A stretch of DNA of 64,000 nt, from NCBI RefSeq assembly GCF_000429025.1, contig NZ_KE386837.1, positions 172,959-236,958 of the forward strand, written 5' to 3'. The notes beneath the pieces were generated by a model. The model saw only the letters and a program-made list of their open reading frames with translations. It had not been told where the DNA came from and did not search any database. A program made the translations under genes and the position numbers. The DNA is from Actinospineispora spinosispora DSM 44797 (GTDB lineage Bacteria; Actinomycetota; Actinomycetes; Mycobacteriales; Pseudonocardiaceae). Each line of letters begins with the position of its first letter. Position 1 is the first letter of the stretch. Of the stretch, positions 8,113-18,232 are shown piece after piece.

Positions 8113-9114
8113 CTAACGGGTGTTCTGAGCTGCGTAGTTGGCGATCTTGCCGATGTTGGTGTTGTCCACGAAGGACGGACCGGTCAGCACGGGCTTGCCG
8201 CCGCCGATATCGTTGCCGTTGGTCAGTGCCAGCCACAGCGAGGTGACCGCCTGATAGCCCTGAACGTAGGGCTGCTGGTCGATGGAGAACGCGATCGTGC
8301 CGTCCTTGATGTCCTTCGCGACGTCCGAGCTGAGGTCGAACGTGACGATCTTGGCCTGGCTGTTGCCGCCCTGCTGCTTGGCCTGCAGCGCGGCGAGCGC
8401 GATCGGCGCGCCGAGCGTCACGATGTAGCCGATCGACGGGTCCTGCTGCAGCTTCGCGCCGATGGTCTGCTGCACCGACGGCAGGTCCGCGCCGTTGACC
8501 TGCAGGTTCTCCGTGTTCGGGAAGGTCTTCTTCACCCCGGCGCAGCGTGCCTCCAGTGCGACGCTGCCCTGTTCCTGCACGACGCAGATCGCCTTGCCGC
8601 CAGCACCTGCCTGGGTCATCCGTTGCCCAGCGGACTGACCGGCGAGGTCCTCGTCGGAACCGAAGTACATGCCGATGCCGTACTTCTGGTAGTCGCTGAT
8701 GCCGGAGTTGAACGCGACCACCGGGATGCCCGCCTGCACCGCCTTCTGCGCCGCCGGTCCGACCTGGTCGGCGAACGCGAGGGTGACCGCGATGCCGTCG
8801 ACGTGCGAGTCGATCGCGTTCTGCACCAGCGTGGCCTGCTGACCCGCGTCGTTGTTGTTGGAGTACTTCAGGTCGACGTTCAGGTGCTTCGCGGCGGCCT
8901 CGGCGCCGGAGCGGATCTTGTCCCAGAAGAAGTCACCCGGCTGCTCATGGGTGATCATCGCGATGGTGTAGCGCTTGCCTGCGTCGCCCGAGGCAGCGCC
9001 GCCCTGGTTCTGCGCGCCGCCCTTGCTGCTGCACGCCGCGAGGCACACGGCGAGTGCTAGCCCTATTGCAAGGCGAACAGTCGTTCCGCGCACCAACTTA
9101 CGAGTACTCGACAT
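8113..9114 (-). CDS. sugar ABC transporter substrate-binding lipoprotein
   Basis: 333 residues. An N-terminal hydrophobic signal is followed by the lipobox LAAC near residues 24-27, then a Gly/Ala/Gln linker. The mature part is a type I periplasmic binding fold (peripla_BP_4): ITHEQPGDFFWDKIRSGA, DSHVDGIAVT, VAFNSGISD, IVTFDLSSD. It captures the substrate at the outer face of the membrane for the permease at 7053. AAGGA precedes the ATG. The location between mmsA and iolG suggests inositol. Confidence 0.88.
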   Translation of the reverse strand: MSSTRKLVRGTTVRLAIGLALAVCLAACSSKGGAQNQGGAASGDAGKRYTIAMITHEQPGDFFWDKIRSGAEAAAKHLNVDLKYSNNNDAGQQATLVQNAIDSHVDGIAVTLAFADQVGPAAQKAVQAGIPVVAFNSGISDYQKYGIGMYFGSDEDLAGQSAGQRMTQAGAGGKAICVVQEQGSVALEARCAGVKKTFPNTENLQVNGADLPSVQQTIGAKLQQDPSIGYIVTLGAPIALAALQAKQQGGNSQAKIVTFDLSSDVAKDIKDGTIAFSIDQQPYVQGYQAVTSLWLALTNGNDIGGGKPVLTGPSFVDNTNIGKIANYAAQNTR

Positions 9115-9133
9115 TGAGTAATCCTTCTTCTTC

Positions 9134-10630
<1,497 letters not shown>

Positions 10631-10652
10631 GTGCCCGCCTCCTTCGTCTACG

Positions 10653-10700
10653 ACCCGTGAGTGTTGTGGGCTGCTATGGCAGCCCACAACACTCACGGGT
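10653..10700. terminator. GTGAGTG-family palindrome, short form
   Basis: A perfect palindrome: ACCCGTGAGTGTTGTGGG pairs with CCCACAACACTCACGGGT, stem extended by CTGC/GCAG, loop TATG. The iolD stop (TGA, 10693-10695) is in the 3' arm. It lies between iolD and mmsA in one direction of transcription, so it should attenuate or process rather than fully end the operon. Confidence 0.88.
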
Positions 10701-12564
10701 TCAGGTAGGTGCGTTGGGTGGTCTTGTGCTGCTCATAGGATTTGCGCGCCTGCTGGGTGCTGTCCAGTGCGGAGACCTGGGCGACCGGGACGTCCCACCA
10801 GCTGTCCGAGTCCGGCACCGGTGCGAGCGGGTCGGTCTCGATGTGGATCGCGGTGGTCCTGGTCGAGGCCCGGGAGGTCGCCAGCGCGTCCCTGAACTCG
10901 GCGATCGTGCCGACCCTGATCACCTCGGCGCCGAGGCTCGCGGCGTTCGCGGCCAGGTCGATCGGAAGCCGCTCGCCGTCCAGGCGGCCGGTGTCCGGGT
11001 CGCGGAAGCGGTACGCGGTGCCGAAGCGCTGCGAGCCGACCGACTCCGACAGCGCGCCGATCGAGGCGAACCCGTGGTTCTGCACGATCACGATGTTCAG
11101 CTTGATGCCTTCGGACACCGCTGTCACGATCTCCTGCGCCATCATCAGGTACGACCCGTCGCCGACGACGGCGAACACCTCACGGTCCGGGTCGGCCATC
11201 TTGACTCCGAGCGCCCCGGCGATCTCGTAGCCCATGCACGAGTAGCCGTACTCGACGTGATAGGCCTTCGGGTCGGACGCCCGCCACAACATCTGCAGGT
11301 CACCCGGCATGCTCCCGGCCGCCTGCACGATCACGTCCGAGGGTGCGAGCACCTCGTTGAGCGCCCCGATCACCTCGGTCTGAGCGGGCAACGGCCCATG
11401 CCCCAGGTGGTAGGCCCGATCCACCACGGCGTTCCACCGCCCCATGTCCCCGCTCCACCCCACCCGCGAGTCGCTAGATTCCGCGGCGCGAGTCGCTGGA
11501 TTGTGCAGTTCATCGGTGAGCGCGTCGAGCCCCGCGCGGGCATCCGCCACGAGCATCGTCGCCGACTGCTTGGCCGCATCGAACGCGGTGACGTTCAGGT
11601 TGACGAACCGCACGTCAGGGTTCTGGAACGCGCTGCGCGACGCGGTGGTGAAGTCGCTGTACCGGGTGCCGACGCCGAGAATTACGTCCGCGTCCCTGGC
11701 CAGCGCGTTCGCCACCGGAGTGCCGGTCGCGCCGACCCCGCCGACGGAGTTCGGGTGGTCCCAGGCGAGAGCGCCCTTGCCGGCGTGCGTGTCCGCGACC
11801 GGGATGCCGGTCGCCTCGGCGAACCGCAGCAACGCCTGGCCAGCCTCGGAGTAGACGACCCCACCGCCCGCGACCAGCAACGGCCGCCGGGCGCCGCGCA
11901 GTACCTCGACGGCGCGGGCCAACGCGGCAGGCTCGGGAACCGGCCGGGCGACGTGCCAGACCCTGCGGTCGAACAGCTCGTCGGGCCAGTCGAACGCCTC
12001 GGCCTGCACATCTTGGGGCAGCGAGATCGTCACCGCGCCGGTCTCGGCGGGATCGGTCAGCACCCGCATCGCGCCGAGCAGCGCCGACGGCAGCTGCTCG
12101 GGCCGGGTGATGCGGTCGAAGAACCGCGACACCGGGCGGAACGCGTCGTTGACCGACACGTCGAACCCGCGCGGGTCCTCCAGCTCCTGCAGCACCGGGC
12201 TGGCGACCCGGGTGGCGAAGAAGTCGCTGGGCAGCAGCAGGACCGGGATCCGGTTGATCGTGGCCAGCGCCGCGCCGGTGACCATGTTCGTCGAACCGGG
12301 TCCGATCGACGCCGTGCACGCCATCGCCTGCAGCCGGTTGCGGGTCTTCGCGTAGCCGACGGCGGCGTGCACCATGCCCTGTTCGTTGCGGGCCAGGTGG
12401 TAGCGCAGTGCGTCGGTCTCCAGCAGGGCCTGGGCGATACCGGCGACGTTGCCGTGGCCGAAAATGCCGAAGCAGCCGGGGACCAGACGTTGCTCGACGC
12501 CGTCGCGTTCGCTGTACTGGTTGGCAAGGAAACGGACCAGCGCCTGGGCGACCGTGAGCCTCAT
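10693..12564 (-). CDS. iolD: 3D-(3,5/4)-trihydroxycyclohexane-1,2-dione hydrolase
   Basis: 623 residues, a thiamine-diphosphate enzyme that opens the ring of the inositol-derived dione to 5-deoxyglucuronate. The N-terminal PYR domain has CFGIFGHGNVAGIAQAL and the NEQGMVHAAVGYAK stretch with the conserved Glu. The C-terminal domain has VVGDGSYLMMAQEI (GDG motif of the Mg-ThDP site) and VEYGYSCMGYEIAGALG. ATG 12564 overlaps the iolB stop by 4 bases. Length and motifs fit IolD better than acetolactate synthase, and the context is decisive. The stop is in the palindrome at 10653. Confidence 0.93.
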   Translation of the reverse strand: MRLTVAQALVRFLANQYSERDGVEQRLVPGCFGIFGHGNVAGIAQALLETDALRYHLARNEQGMVHAAVGYAKTRNRLQAMACTASIGPGSTNMVTGAALATINRIPVLLLPSDFFATRVASPVLQELEDPRGFDVSVNDAFRPVSRFFDRITRPEQLPSALLGAMRVLTDPAETGAVTISLPQDVQAEAFDWPDELFDRRVWHVARPVPEPAALARAVEVLRGARRPLLVAGGGVVYSEAGQALLRFAEATGIPVADTHAGKGALAWDHPNSVGGVGATGTPVANALARDADVILGVGTRYSDFTTASRSAFQNPDVRFVNLNVTAFDAAKQSATMLVADARAGLDALTDELHNPATRAAESSDSRVGWSGDMGRWNAVVDRAYHLGHGPLPAQTEVIGALNEVLAPSDVIVQAAGSMPGDLQMLWRASDPKAYHVEYGYSCMGYEIAGALGVKMADPDREVFAVVGDGSYLMMAQEIVTAVSEGIKLNIVIVQNHGFASIGALSESVGSQRFGTAYRFRDPDTGRLDGERLPIDLAANAASLGAEVIRVGTIAEFRDALATSRASTRTTAIHIETDPLAPVPDSDSWWDVPVAQVSALDSTQQARKSYEQHKTTQRTYLNP

Positions 12565-13430
12565 GCCGATGCCTCCACCGTGCCGGTCAGGGGCAGCCGA
12601 GGGTCGATCTCCTGGCCGGCCCAGGTGTCGCGGATCCAGGCGTGCGCCGGGTCGTCGCAGATCAGCCAGGCCCGTTCCGGGCTGGGGCCCGCCATGACGT
12701 TCAGGTAGTACAGCGGGTAGCCGGGCACCGCCATCGACGGGCCGTGCCAGCCGTGCGGGATGAGCACCGTGTCCCCGGATCGGACCTCGGCGCACACGTC
12801 GATCTCCCGGTCGGGACCCGAGCTGTAGACGCGCTGGTAGCCGATGCCCGAACCGCCGACCTCGAAGTAGTAGATCTCCTCCAGCTGGGCTTCGCCCTCG
12901 CGCTGCTCGTCGTGCTTGTGCGGGGGATAGGACGACCAGTTGCCCGCCGGGGTGAGGACCTCGACGGCGATCAGCTTGTCCGCCTCGAAGGTCTGCGGGG
13001 TGCAGAAGTTGTTGACCTGTCTGCTCGCCTGACCGGCGCCGCGCAGCTCGACGCCGACGCCCTCGGCCGGGCCGTAGCGGGCGGTCAGCTTGCGGGTGGC
13101 CCGAGCCGCCGGCAACGCGAACCGCCCTCCGCCCGCCGAGCTGATCGTGGCGGCCGAGTCCATCGGCAGGTAGGCGAAGTCGGTGACCCTGGAGAACACC
13201 GAGGCCCGCCCGTCCAGTGCGAAGTCCGAGCCGTCGCAGCTCACCGAACACGCGCCCGACAGCGGCAGCACGACCATCTCGTCCGGACCGGTGTCGAGCG
13301 AGACGGCCCCACCGGCCGGCAGCTCGACGACCCGCAGCGAGCTGTACCCCCACCCCGCCGACTCCGGCGTGACAACAAGCTCGAACGCGCCCTCACCACT
13401 CTCACCGCGCCGCACCACATGCTCGCTCAC
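12561..13430 (-). CDS. iolB: 5-deoxy-glucuronate isomerase
   Basis: 289 residues, double cupin (KduI/IolB family). It isomerises 5-deoxyglucuronate to 2-deoxy-5-keto-gluconate. Metal-site residues are visible: PPHKHDE with H171 and H173, LEEIYYF with a Glu near 184-185, and the His of IPHGWHGP near 226. A GTG start at 13430 follows a GGAG-type site. The gene overlaps iolD by 4 bases and is separated from the aldolase-like gene by the hairpin at 13451. Confidence 0.93.
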   Translation of the reverse strand: MSEHVVRRGESGEGAFELVVTPESAGWGYSSLRVVELPAGGAVSLDTGPDEMVVLPLSGACSVSCDGSDFALDGRASVFSRVTDFAYLPMDSAATISSAGGGRFALPAARATRKLTARYGPAEGVGVELRGAGQASRQVNNFCTPQTFEADKLIAVEVLTPAGNWSSYPPHKHDEQREGEAQLEEIYYFEVGGSGIGYQRVYSSGPDREIDVCAEVRSGDTVLIPHGWHGPSMAVPGYPLYYLNVMAGPSPERAWLICDDPAHAWIRDTWAGQEIDPRLPLTGTVEASA

Positions 13431-13450
13431 GCCACACTCCCCTCAGCTCG

Positions 13451-13514
13451 CACAGACCGGGTACACGCCGCACAGAGGCCCCAGCCTCTGTGCGGCGTAG
13501 AGACGGTCTGTGCG
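13451..13514. repeat. intra-operon long hairpin
   Basis: CACAGACCG..ACGCCGCACAGAGG pairs perfectly with CCTCTGTGCGGCGT..CGGTCTGTG, with 5-base internal loops on both sides and a short CCCCAG-type loop. It sits between the aldolase-like gene and iolB, both on the minus strand. It resembles a terminator without a T-tract and could set expression ratios within the operon. Confidence 0.8.
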
Positions 13515-13530
13515 GGCATCGCCGTCGCGG

Positions 13531-14406
13531 TCACAGGAGGCTCACCGCCGCGTCGACCGCCGCCGCCACGTCGTCGTCGGGTGGGAACAGGAGGCTGCGG
13601 CCGATCACCAGGCCCTGCACCGCTGGCAGCGTGAGCGCTTTGCTCCAGCTGTTCAGCGCTGCGTCCTGGTCGCCGGTGACCTCACCGCCGAGGATCAGCG
13701 ACGGCAGGGTCGTCGCGGCCATCACGCGTTCCATGTCCGGCACGATCGGGACCTTCAGCCAGCTGTACGCCGAGGTGTTGCCCAGCCCGGCGGCGACGCC
13801 CATCGCGCGGATCATCGCCTCCGCGGTCAGCTCGTTGCGCACCCGGCCGTCGACGCGGTGCGAGATGAACGGTTCGACCATCGCCATCAGCCGGTGCCCG
13901 GCCAGCTCGCTGACCGCGCGGCCGGACGCCGCGAGCGTCGCCACCGTGCCCGGGTCGTCCGGGTCGATCCTGGTCAGCATCTTGCCGCCGTCGAAACCGG
14001 AGGCGGCGATCCCGGCGGCGTCGTAGGCGGTGAACCGGTCGTCGATCTCGAACGCGGTGCCGGCGAGGCCGCCGCGGTTCATCGAGCCGATGACCACCTT
14101 GTCGTCCAGCGCGCCGAGCAGCAGCAGGTCTTCCAGGACGTCCGGGGTGCCGAGCACACCGTTGACGCCGGGCCGGGACAGCGCGAGGCACAGCCGGTCC
14201 AGCAGCTCGATGCGGTCGCCCATCGCCAGCGCCCGGTCACCGACCCGGACCGCGCCGCGGGCCGGGTGGTCGCAGGCGATCATCATCAGCTTGCCGTGCT
14301 CGCCGAGCAGTGAGCTGGGGCGACGCCGAGCGGCGGCGGCCTCGGCGACCGCGCCCGGCCGGTGCACCCGGGTGCTGATCAGCTCGGTCAATCGGTCATC
14401 CCGCAT
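13531..14406 (-). CDS. Cgl0159-type (beta/alpha)8 aldolase-like protein of inositol clusters
   Basis: 291 residues. Resembles the (beta/alpha)8 class I aldolase-like proteins encoded in actinobacterial inositol clusters (the Cgl0159 type). Visible elements: LMMIACDHPARGA near residue 45, GGKMLTRID with a Lys in a barrel strand, LMAMVEPF, and WLKVPIVPDMERV with another strand lysine. It probably cleaves 2-deoxy-5-keto-gluconate-6-phosphate to DHAP and malonate semialdehyde, the IolJ step. ATG 14406 overlaps the iolC end by 11 bases. Function is inferred from family and position. Confidence 0.75.
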   Translation of the reverse strand: MRDDRLTELISTRVHRPGAVAEAAAARRRPSSLLGEHGKLMMIACDHPARGAVRVGDRALAMGDRIELLDRLCLALSRPGVNGVLGTPDVLEDLLLLGALDDKVVIGSMNRGGLAGTAFEIDDRFTAYDAAGIAASGFDGGKMLTRIDPDDPGTVATLAASGRAVSELAGHRLMAMVEPFISHRVDGRVRNELTAEAMIRAMGVAAGLGNTSAYSWLKVPIVPDMERVMAATTLPSLILGGEVTGDQDAALNSWSKALTLPAVQGLVIGRSLLFPPDDDVAAAVDAAVSLL

Positions 14407-15361
14407 GAACGGACCCCTCCAGCACTGCTGAGACCTCGTCGAGAGTGGGCATAGCGTCGGCGCAGGCCAGCCGTCCGGCGACGATCGAACCGGCGGTGTT
14501 GGCGAACCGCATGACCCGCTCGAGATCCCAGCCGGCGAGCAGTCCGTGGCACAGCGCGCCGCCGAACGCATCGCCCGCGCCCAGACCGTTCACCACGTCG
14601 ACCGGAACCGGCGCAACCGTGACCTCGCCGTCGGAGGTCGAGGACGCGAGCACCCCGTCCGGTCCCTGCTTGACCACGGCCAGCCGCACCCCGGTCTCGT
14701 GCAGCGCGGCCGCCGCTTCCCTCGGGGCCCGGGTCCCGACCGCGGTGTCGCATTCGTCGAGGTTGCCGACCGCGACCGTCGCGTAGGCCAGCGCGGCGCG
14801 GTACTGCTCACGCGCCGCCTCCCGGGACGACCAGAACATCGGCCGGTAGTCCAGGTCGAACACGGTGAGCGCGTCCGGTCGCGCCTCGGCACGGGACCGC
14901 AGCGCATGCAGCGTCGCCTCCCGGCTGGGCTCGGTGCTCAGGCCGGTGCCGGTCATCCAGAAGATGTCCGCGCCGATGACCGCGTCCATGTCCAGCTCGG
15001 CGGGGTGAATCTCCAGGTCGGGGGCCTTCGGCAGCCGGTAGAAGTACAGCGGGAAGTCGTCCGGTGGGAAGATCTCGCAGAACGTCACCGGCGTCGGGTA
15101 CGTCGTGACCGGCGTGACCTGGCCGTCGTCGACGCCGAACCCGCGCAGCGCGTCGTGCAGGTACTCGCCGAACGGGTCCGCGCCGGTCCGGGAGATCAGC
15201 GCGCTGCGCCTGCCGTACCGGGCGGCGGCGACCGCGACGTTCGCGGCCGAACCGCCGAGGTACTTGCCGAACGTGGTCACCTCACGCAGCGACACCCCGA
15301 TCTGCAGCGGGTAGATGTCTACCCCCAGCCGCCCCATGGTGAGCACTTCCGGAGCACTCAT
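14396..15361 (-). CDS. iolC: 5-dehydro-2-deoxygluconokinase
   Basis: 321-residue PfkB/ribokinase-family kinase. The N-terminal signature is in GKYLGGSAANVAVAAARYG, with a C-terminal ATP/anion-hole motif NGLGAGDAFGGALCHGLL. It phosphorylates 2-deoxy-5-keto-D-gluconate. It is the first gene of the iol operon, with its ATG at 15361 facing the GntR gene; the operators at 15432-15463 lie in between. The assignment of IolC rather than another sugar kinase rests on the neighbours. Confidence 0.88.
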   Translation of the reverse strand: MSAPEVLTMGRLGVDIYPLQIGVSLREVTTFGKYLGGSAANVAVAAARYGRRSALISRTGADPFGEYLHDALRGFGVDDGQVTPVTTYPTPVTFCEIFPPDDFPLYFYRLPKAPDLEIHPAELDMDAVIGADIFWMTGTGLSTEPSREATLHALRSRAEARPDALTVFDLDYRPMFWSSREAAREQYRAALAYATVAVGNLDECDTAVGTRAPREAAAALHETGVRLAVVKQGPDGVLASSTSDGEVTVAPVPVDVVNGLGAGDAFGGALCHGLLAGWDLERVMRFANTAGSIVAGRLACADAMPTLDEVSAVLEGSVHAG

Positions 15362-15431
15362 ATCGACCTTTCGCCGCAGGTGATACCTCTATCGGGTTAA
15401 AGGTGTACTCTCCATCACAGCGCGAGGTCAA

Positions 15432-15463
15432 TACTTTGTCCTTACATACTTTGTCCTGACAAA
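15432..15463. promoter_or_regulatory. GntR operator region (direct repeat plus palindrome)
   Basis: TACTTTGTCCT occurs at 15432-15442 and again at 15447-15457, a 15-base period. The second copy is part of the perfect palindrome TTTGTCCTGACAAA (15450-15463). It lies 13-44 bases upstream of the GntR start and on the iolC side, so it probably binds the GntR regulator and controls both directions. Confidence 0.78.
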
Positions 15464-15475
15464 TGGGGGCGGGTC

Positions 15476-16234
15476 GTGGCGGAGCGAACGACGGTCTGGG
15501 GCCTGGTCCCGGACATGGCGCTGGACCGGAGCAGCCCGGTCCCGCTGTACTTCCAGGTGGCGACCCGGCTGCAGGAGCTGATCGAAGAAGGCGAGCTGCC
15601 GGTCGGCGGCAGGCTGGAGAACGAGGTCGAGCTGGCCGACCGGCTCGGCGTGTCCCGCCCGACCATGCGCCGCGCGATCGGCTACCTCGTCGAGCGCGGC
15701 ATGCTCGTGCGCAAGCGTGGCGTCGGTACCCAGATCGTCCACCCCAAGGTGCGCAGACCGGTCGAGCTGTCCAGCCTGTACGACGACCTGAGCAAGTCCG
15801 GCCAGCGCCCGCGCACGCTCGTGACGCTGCTGGAGATCCGGCGCGCACCGGACGCCGTGGCCGAGGCGCTCGGCATCCCGTTCGGCACCGAGATCAACTG
15901 GCTGGAACGGGTCCGGCTGGCCGACGACGAGCCACTGGCGATCATGCACAACGCGGTGCCGCTCGACGTACTGCGGCTGAGCCGGACCGACCTCGAGTAC
16001 CGGGGTCTCTACGAGCTGCTGCGCGCCGCCGGCTACGTGCCGAGGATGGCGAACCAGACCGTCGGTGCGAAGTCCGCGAGCACCGCCGAGGCGGCGCTGC
16101 TCGACGAGTCCCGCGGTGCGCCGCTGCTCACCATGACCCGCACCGCATGGGACGCCGCCGGTCGAGGCGTCGAGTACGGCTCGCACGTCTACCGCGCCAG
16201 TCGCTACTCGGTCGAGCTCACCCTCACGAGCTGA
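15476..16234 (+). CDS. GntR family (HutC/UTRA type) transcriptional regulator of the iol operon
   Basis: 252 residues. An N-terminal winged helix (PLYFQVATRLQELIEEGELP; LADRLGVSRPTMRRAIGYLV; VRKRGVGTQIV) is followed by a C-terminal UTRA ligand-binding domain (LLEIRRAPDAVAEALGI; WLERVRLADDEPLAIMHN; YELLRAAGYVP). The GTG start at 15476 has a GGGGGCGGG site. It is divergent from iolC and next to its likely operators. By analogy with actinobacterial IolR proteins of the GntR family it probably represses the iol operon until an inositol intermediate binds. Confidence 0.9.
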   Translation: MAERTTVWGLVPDMALDRSSPVPLYFQVATRLQELIEEGELPVGGRLENEVELADRLGVSRPTMRRAIGYLVERGMLVRKRGVGTQIVHPKVRRPVELSSLYDDLSKSGQRPRTLVTLLEIRRAPDAVAEALGIPFGTEINWLERVRLADDEPLAIMHNAVPLDVLRLSRTDLEYRGLYELLRAAGYVPRMANQTVGAKSASTAEAALLDESRGAPLLTMTRTAWDAAGRGVEYGSHVYRASRYSVELTLTS

Positions 16235-16274
16235 CTCGCGCCGCGCACGTCCCTCGGCGGTGTGCGCGCTGCTT

Positions 16275-16372
16275 CCGCGAGTCGGGCACGTGGGCACACC
16301 GAGTTGGGGGTTCGGGCACAGGAGCTTGTGCTGAGGCGCGCGACTCGGTGTGCTGAGGTTCCCGACTCGCGG
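16275..16372. terminator. long three-part hairpin between convergent genes
   Basis: CCGCGAGTCGGG pairs with CCCGACTCGCGG, then GCACACCGAGT with ACTCGGTGTGC, then an inner GCACAGGAGCTTGTGC hairpin. It lies between the GntR gene and the convergent MFS gene, so it is probably a bidirectional terminator. It has no sequence relation to the GTGAGTG family but the same design. Confidence 0.75.
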
Positions 16373-16400
16373 GGTGGGGGTGCCCGGCGTGCTGGGTGGG

Positions 16401-17978
16401 TCAGTGTGTTGGGCAGCCGGACTCGTGTACCTCGTCGTTCGGGTACTCCTCGGGGTCCGCCGGCGCTGGGATTGAGCGGAGGGTCACGGCCGCGACGACC
16501 GTGATCACCGCCGCGATGAGTGCGGCTATCGCCGAGGTCAGCTGCAGGCCCGAGACGAAGGCCTGCTGGGCCACCGCTCGGACCGCCGCACCCGTTGCGG
16601 GCGGCAGGTCCGCCGCGACCGTCAGCGCCGCTCCGAGGGTGTCCTTGACCGCCGACGTGGTCTCCGGTGAGAGCCCCGCCGGCAGCCCGGACGTGACCCC
16701 ACCGCGGTACACGGTGACGGCGATACTGCCCAGCGCCGCGATTCCCAGCGCGCCGCCCAGCTCGGCCGCCGTCTCCGACATGCCGGTGGCGGCACCCGCC
16801 TTCGCGGGCGGGGCGGACCCCACGATCATCTCGGTGGTCAGGCCGAACACCGGGCCCAGCCCCAGCGAGATCACCACCGACGCCAGCACCAGCACGAGCA
16901 GCCCGTCCCGCACGTCGACCTGGGTGAGCAGTACCAGTCCGACGGTCGAGGTGGCGAGCCCGCCCGCGACCACGTATCCCGGCCGCACCCCGGAGAGCAG
17001 TCTCGGCGCGAGGTTGGAGCTGATGATGAAACCGATCGCCGACGGCAACGACCACAGACCGGCCACCAGCGGCGACTGCCCCAGCACGAGCTGCAGGTAC
17101 TGCGCGATGAACAGGAAGTAGCCGACCATCACGAAGATCGACAGGAAGTTGGTCACCAGCGCCGAGCTGAACGCCCGGATGCGGAACAGCCCCACGTCGA
17201 GCATCGGGTCGTCCAGCCGACGCTGGCGACGCACCCACAGCACACCGACGATCACACCGGCGACGATCGACACCGAAGCCGCCACCGTGACCCCGTCCTG
17301 CGCGATCTGCTTCAGTCCGTAGACCACCGCCAGCAGCGCGACGACCGACATCGCCGCGCTCAGCACGTCGAGCCGCTTCGCGTCCGGATCCCGGTACTCC
17401 GGCAGTACCCGCGGCCCGAGCACCAGCAGCGCGGCCATGACGGGCAGTCCCAGCAGGAACACCGAGCCCCACCAGAACCACTCCAGCATGAGCCCGCCCA
17501 GCACCGGCCCGATCGCGCTGCCCGCGGAGAACGCGCTGATCCACACCCCGACCGCGGTGGTGCGCTGCTTCGCGTCCTGGAACATGTGGAAGATCAGCGA
17601 CAGCGTCGACGGGGCGATCGTGGCGCCGGTGATCCCGAGCAGTGCACGACTGACGATCAGCATCTCCGCGCTGGGGGAGAACGCGGCGAGCACGGACACC
17701 GCGCCGAACGCGGCGGCCCCGACCAGCAGCAGCCGGCGCCTGCCGATCCGGTCGCCCAGTGTGCCCATGGTGACCAGCGCACCCGCGACCATGAACCCGT
17801 ACACATCGATGATCCACAGCAGCTGCGCGCTCGTCGGCCTAAGGTCCTCGGTGATCGCCGGAACCGCGAGATGCAGCACCGTCAGGTCCATCACGTAGAG
17901 CAGGCAGGCCAGCGACAGGATGGCGAGACCGACCCACTCTCGGCGGGTAGCCCTGGGAGCGGTGGTCGGGGAAGTCAT
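16401..17978 (-). CDS. MFS drug efflux transporter, DHA2 (14-TMS) type
   Basis: 525-residue major facilitator with about 14 membrane segments. The N-terminal motif D1 (LYVMDLTVLHLAVPAI) and motif A (GTLGDRIGRRRLLL) match QacA/SmvA-like exporters, as does motif C (ALLGITGATIAPSTLSLI). The cytoplasmic C-terminal tail ends in a Pro/Glu-rich stretch. It probably exports cationic toxins or a metabolite by proton antiport. No regulator gene is adjacent. The 250 bases upstream, shared with the divergent ligase gene, contain an AT-rich segment around 18105-18135. Confidence 0.88.
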   Translation of the reverse strand: MTSPTTAPRATRREWVGLAILSLACLLYVMDLTVLHLAVPAITEDLRPTSAQLLWIIDVYGFMVAGALVTMGTLGDRIGRRRLLLVGAAAFGAVSVLAAFSPSAEMLIVSRALLGITGATIAPSTLSLIFHMFQDAKQRTTAVGVWISAFSAGSAIGPVLGGLMLEWFWWGSVFLLGLPVMAALLVLGPRVLPEYRDPDAKRLDVLSAAMSVVALLAVVYGLKQIAQDGVTVAASVSIVAGVIVGVLWVRRQRRLDDPMLDVGLFRIRAFSSALVTNFLSIFVMVGYFLFIAQYLQLVLGQSPLVAGLWSLPSAIGFIISSNLAPRLLSGVRPGYVVAGGLATSTVGLVLLTQVDVRDGLLVLVLASVVISLGLGPVFGLTTEMIVGSAPPAKAGAATGMSETAAELGGALGIAALGSIAVTVYRGGVTSGLPAGLSPETTSAVKDTLGAALTVAADLPPATGAAVRAVAQQAFVSGLQLTSAIAALIAAVITVVAAVTLRSIPAPADPEEYPNDEVHESGCPTH

Positions 17979-18232
17979 CGGGCGGTCCTCTCGCTGGTGG
18001 TCGTCACAGATGTCGACTCACCGACGGAGTAAAACTCATCGGCCCGACAGTGTCCGCCGAGTTTCGGCGGGAGGGAACTCAGCCAGGTGTCGTTGTCAGC
18101 TGTCACAAATTATTGGCTATAGCGAATTCTAGGGATGACAGCGACGTGATCGCTTGACATGCTCGCGCAGCAGACATCACCGATATGGGATGAGCTTCTC
18201 CCCGGTGCAGACGGTCAGGGTAGGGGGTTGCG

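Noticed and set aside
10657..12708. Long open frame (683 codons) on the plus strand opposite iolD
   Set aside because: Antisense to a clear IolD with full motifs; the translation is Arg/Val/Asp-rich low-complexity typical of reverse frames in high-GC DNA.
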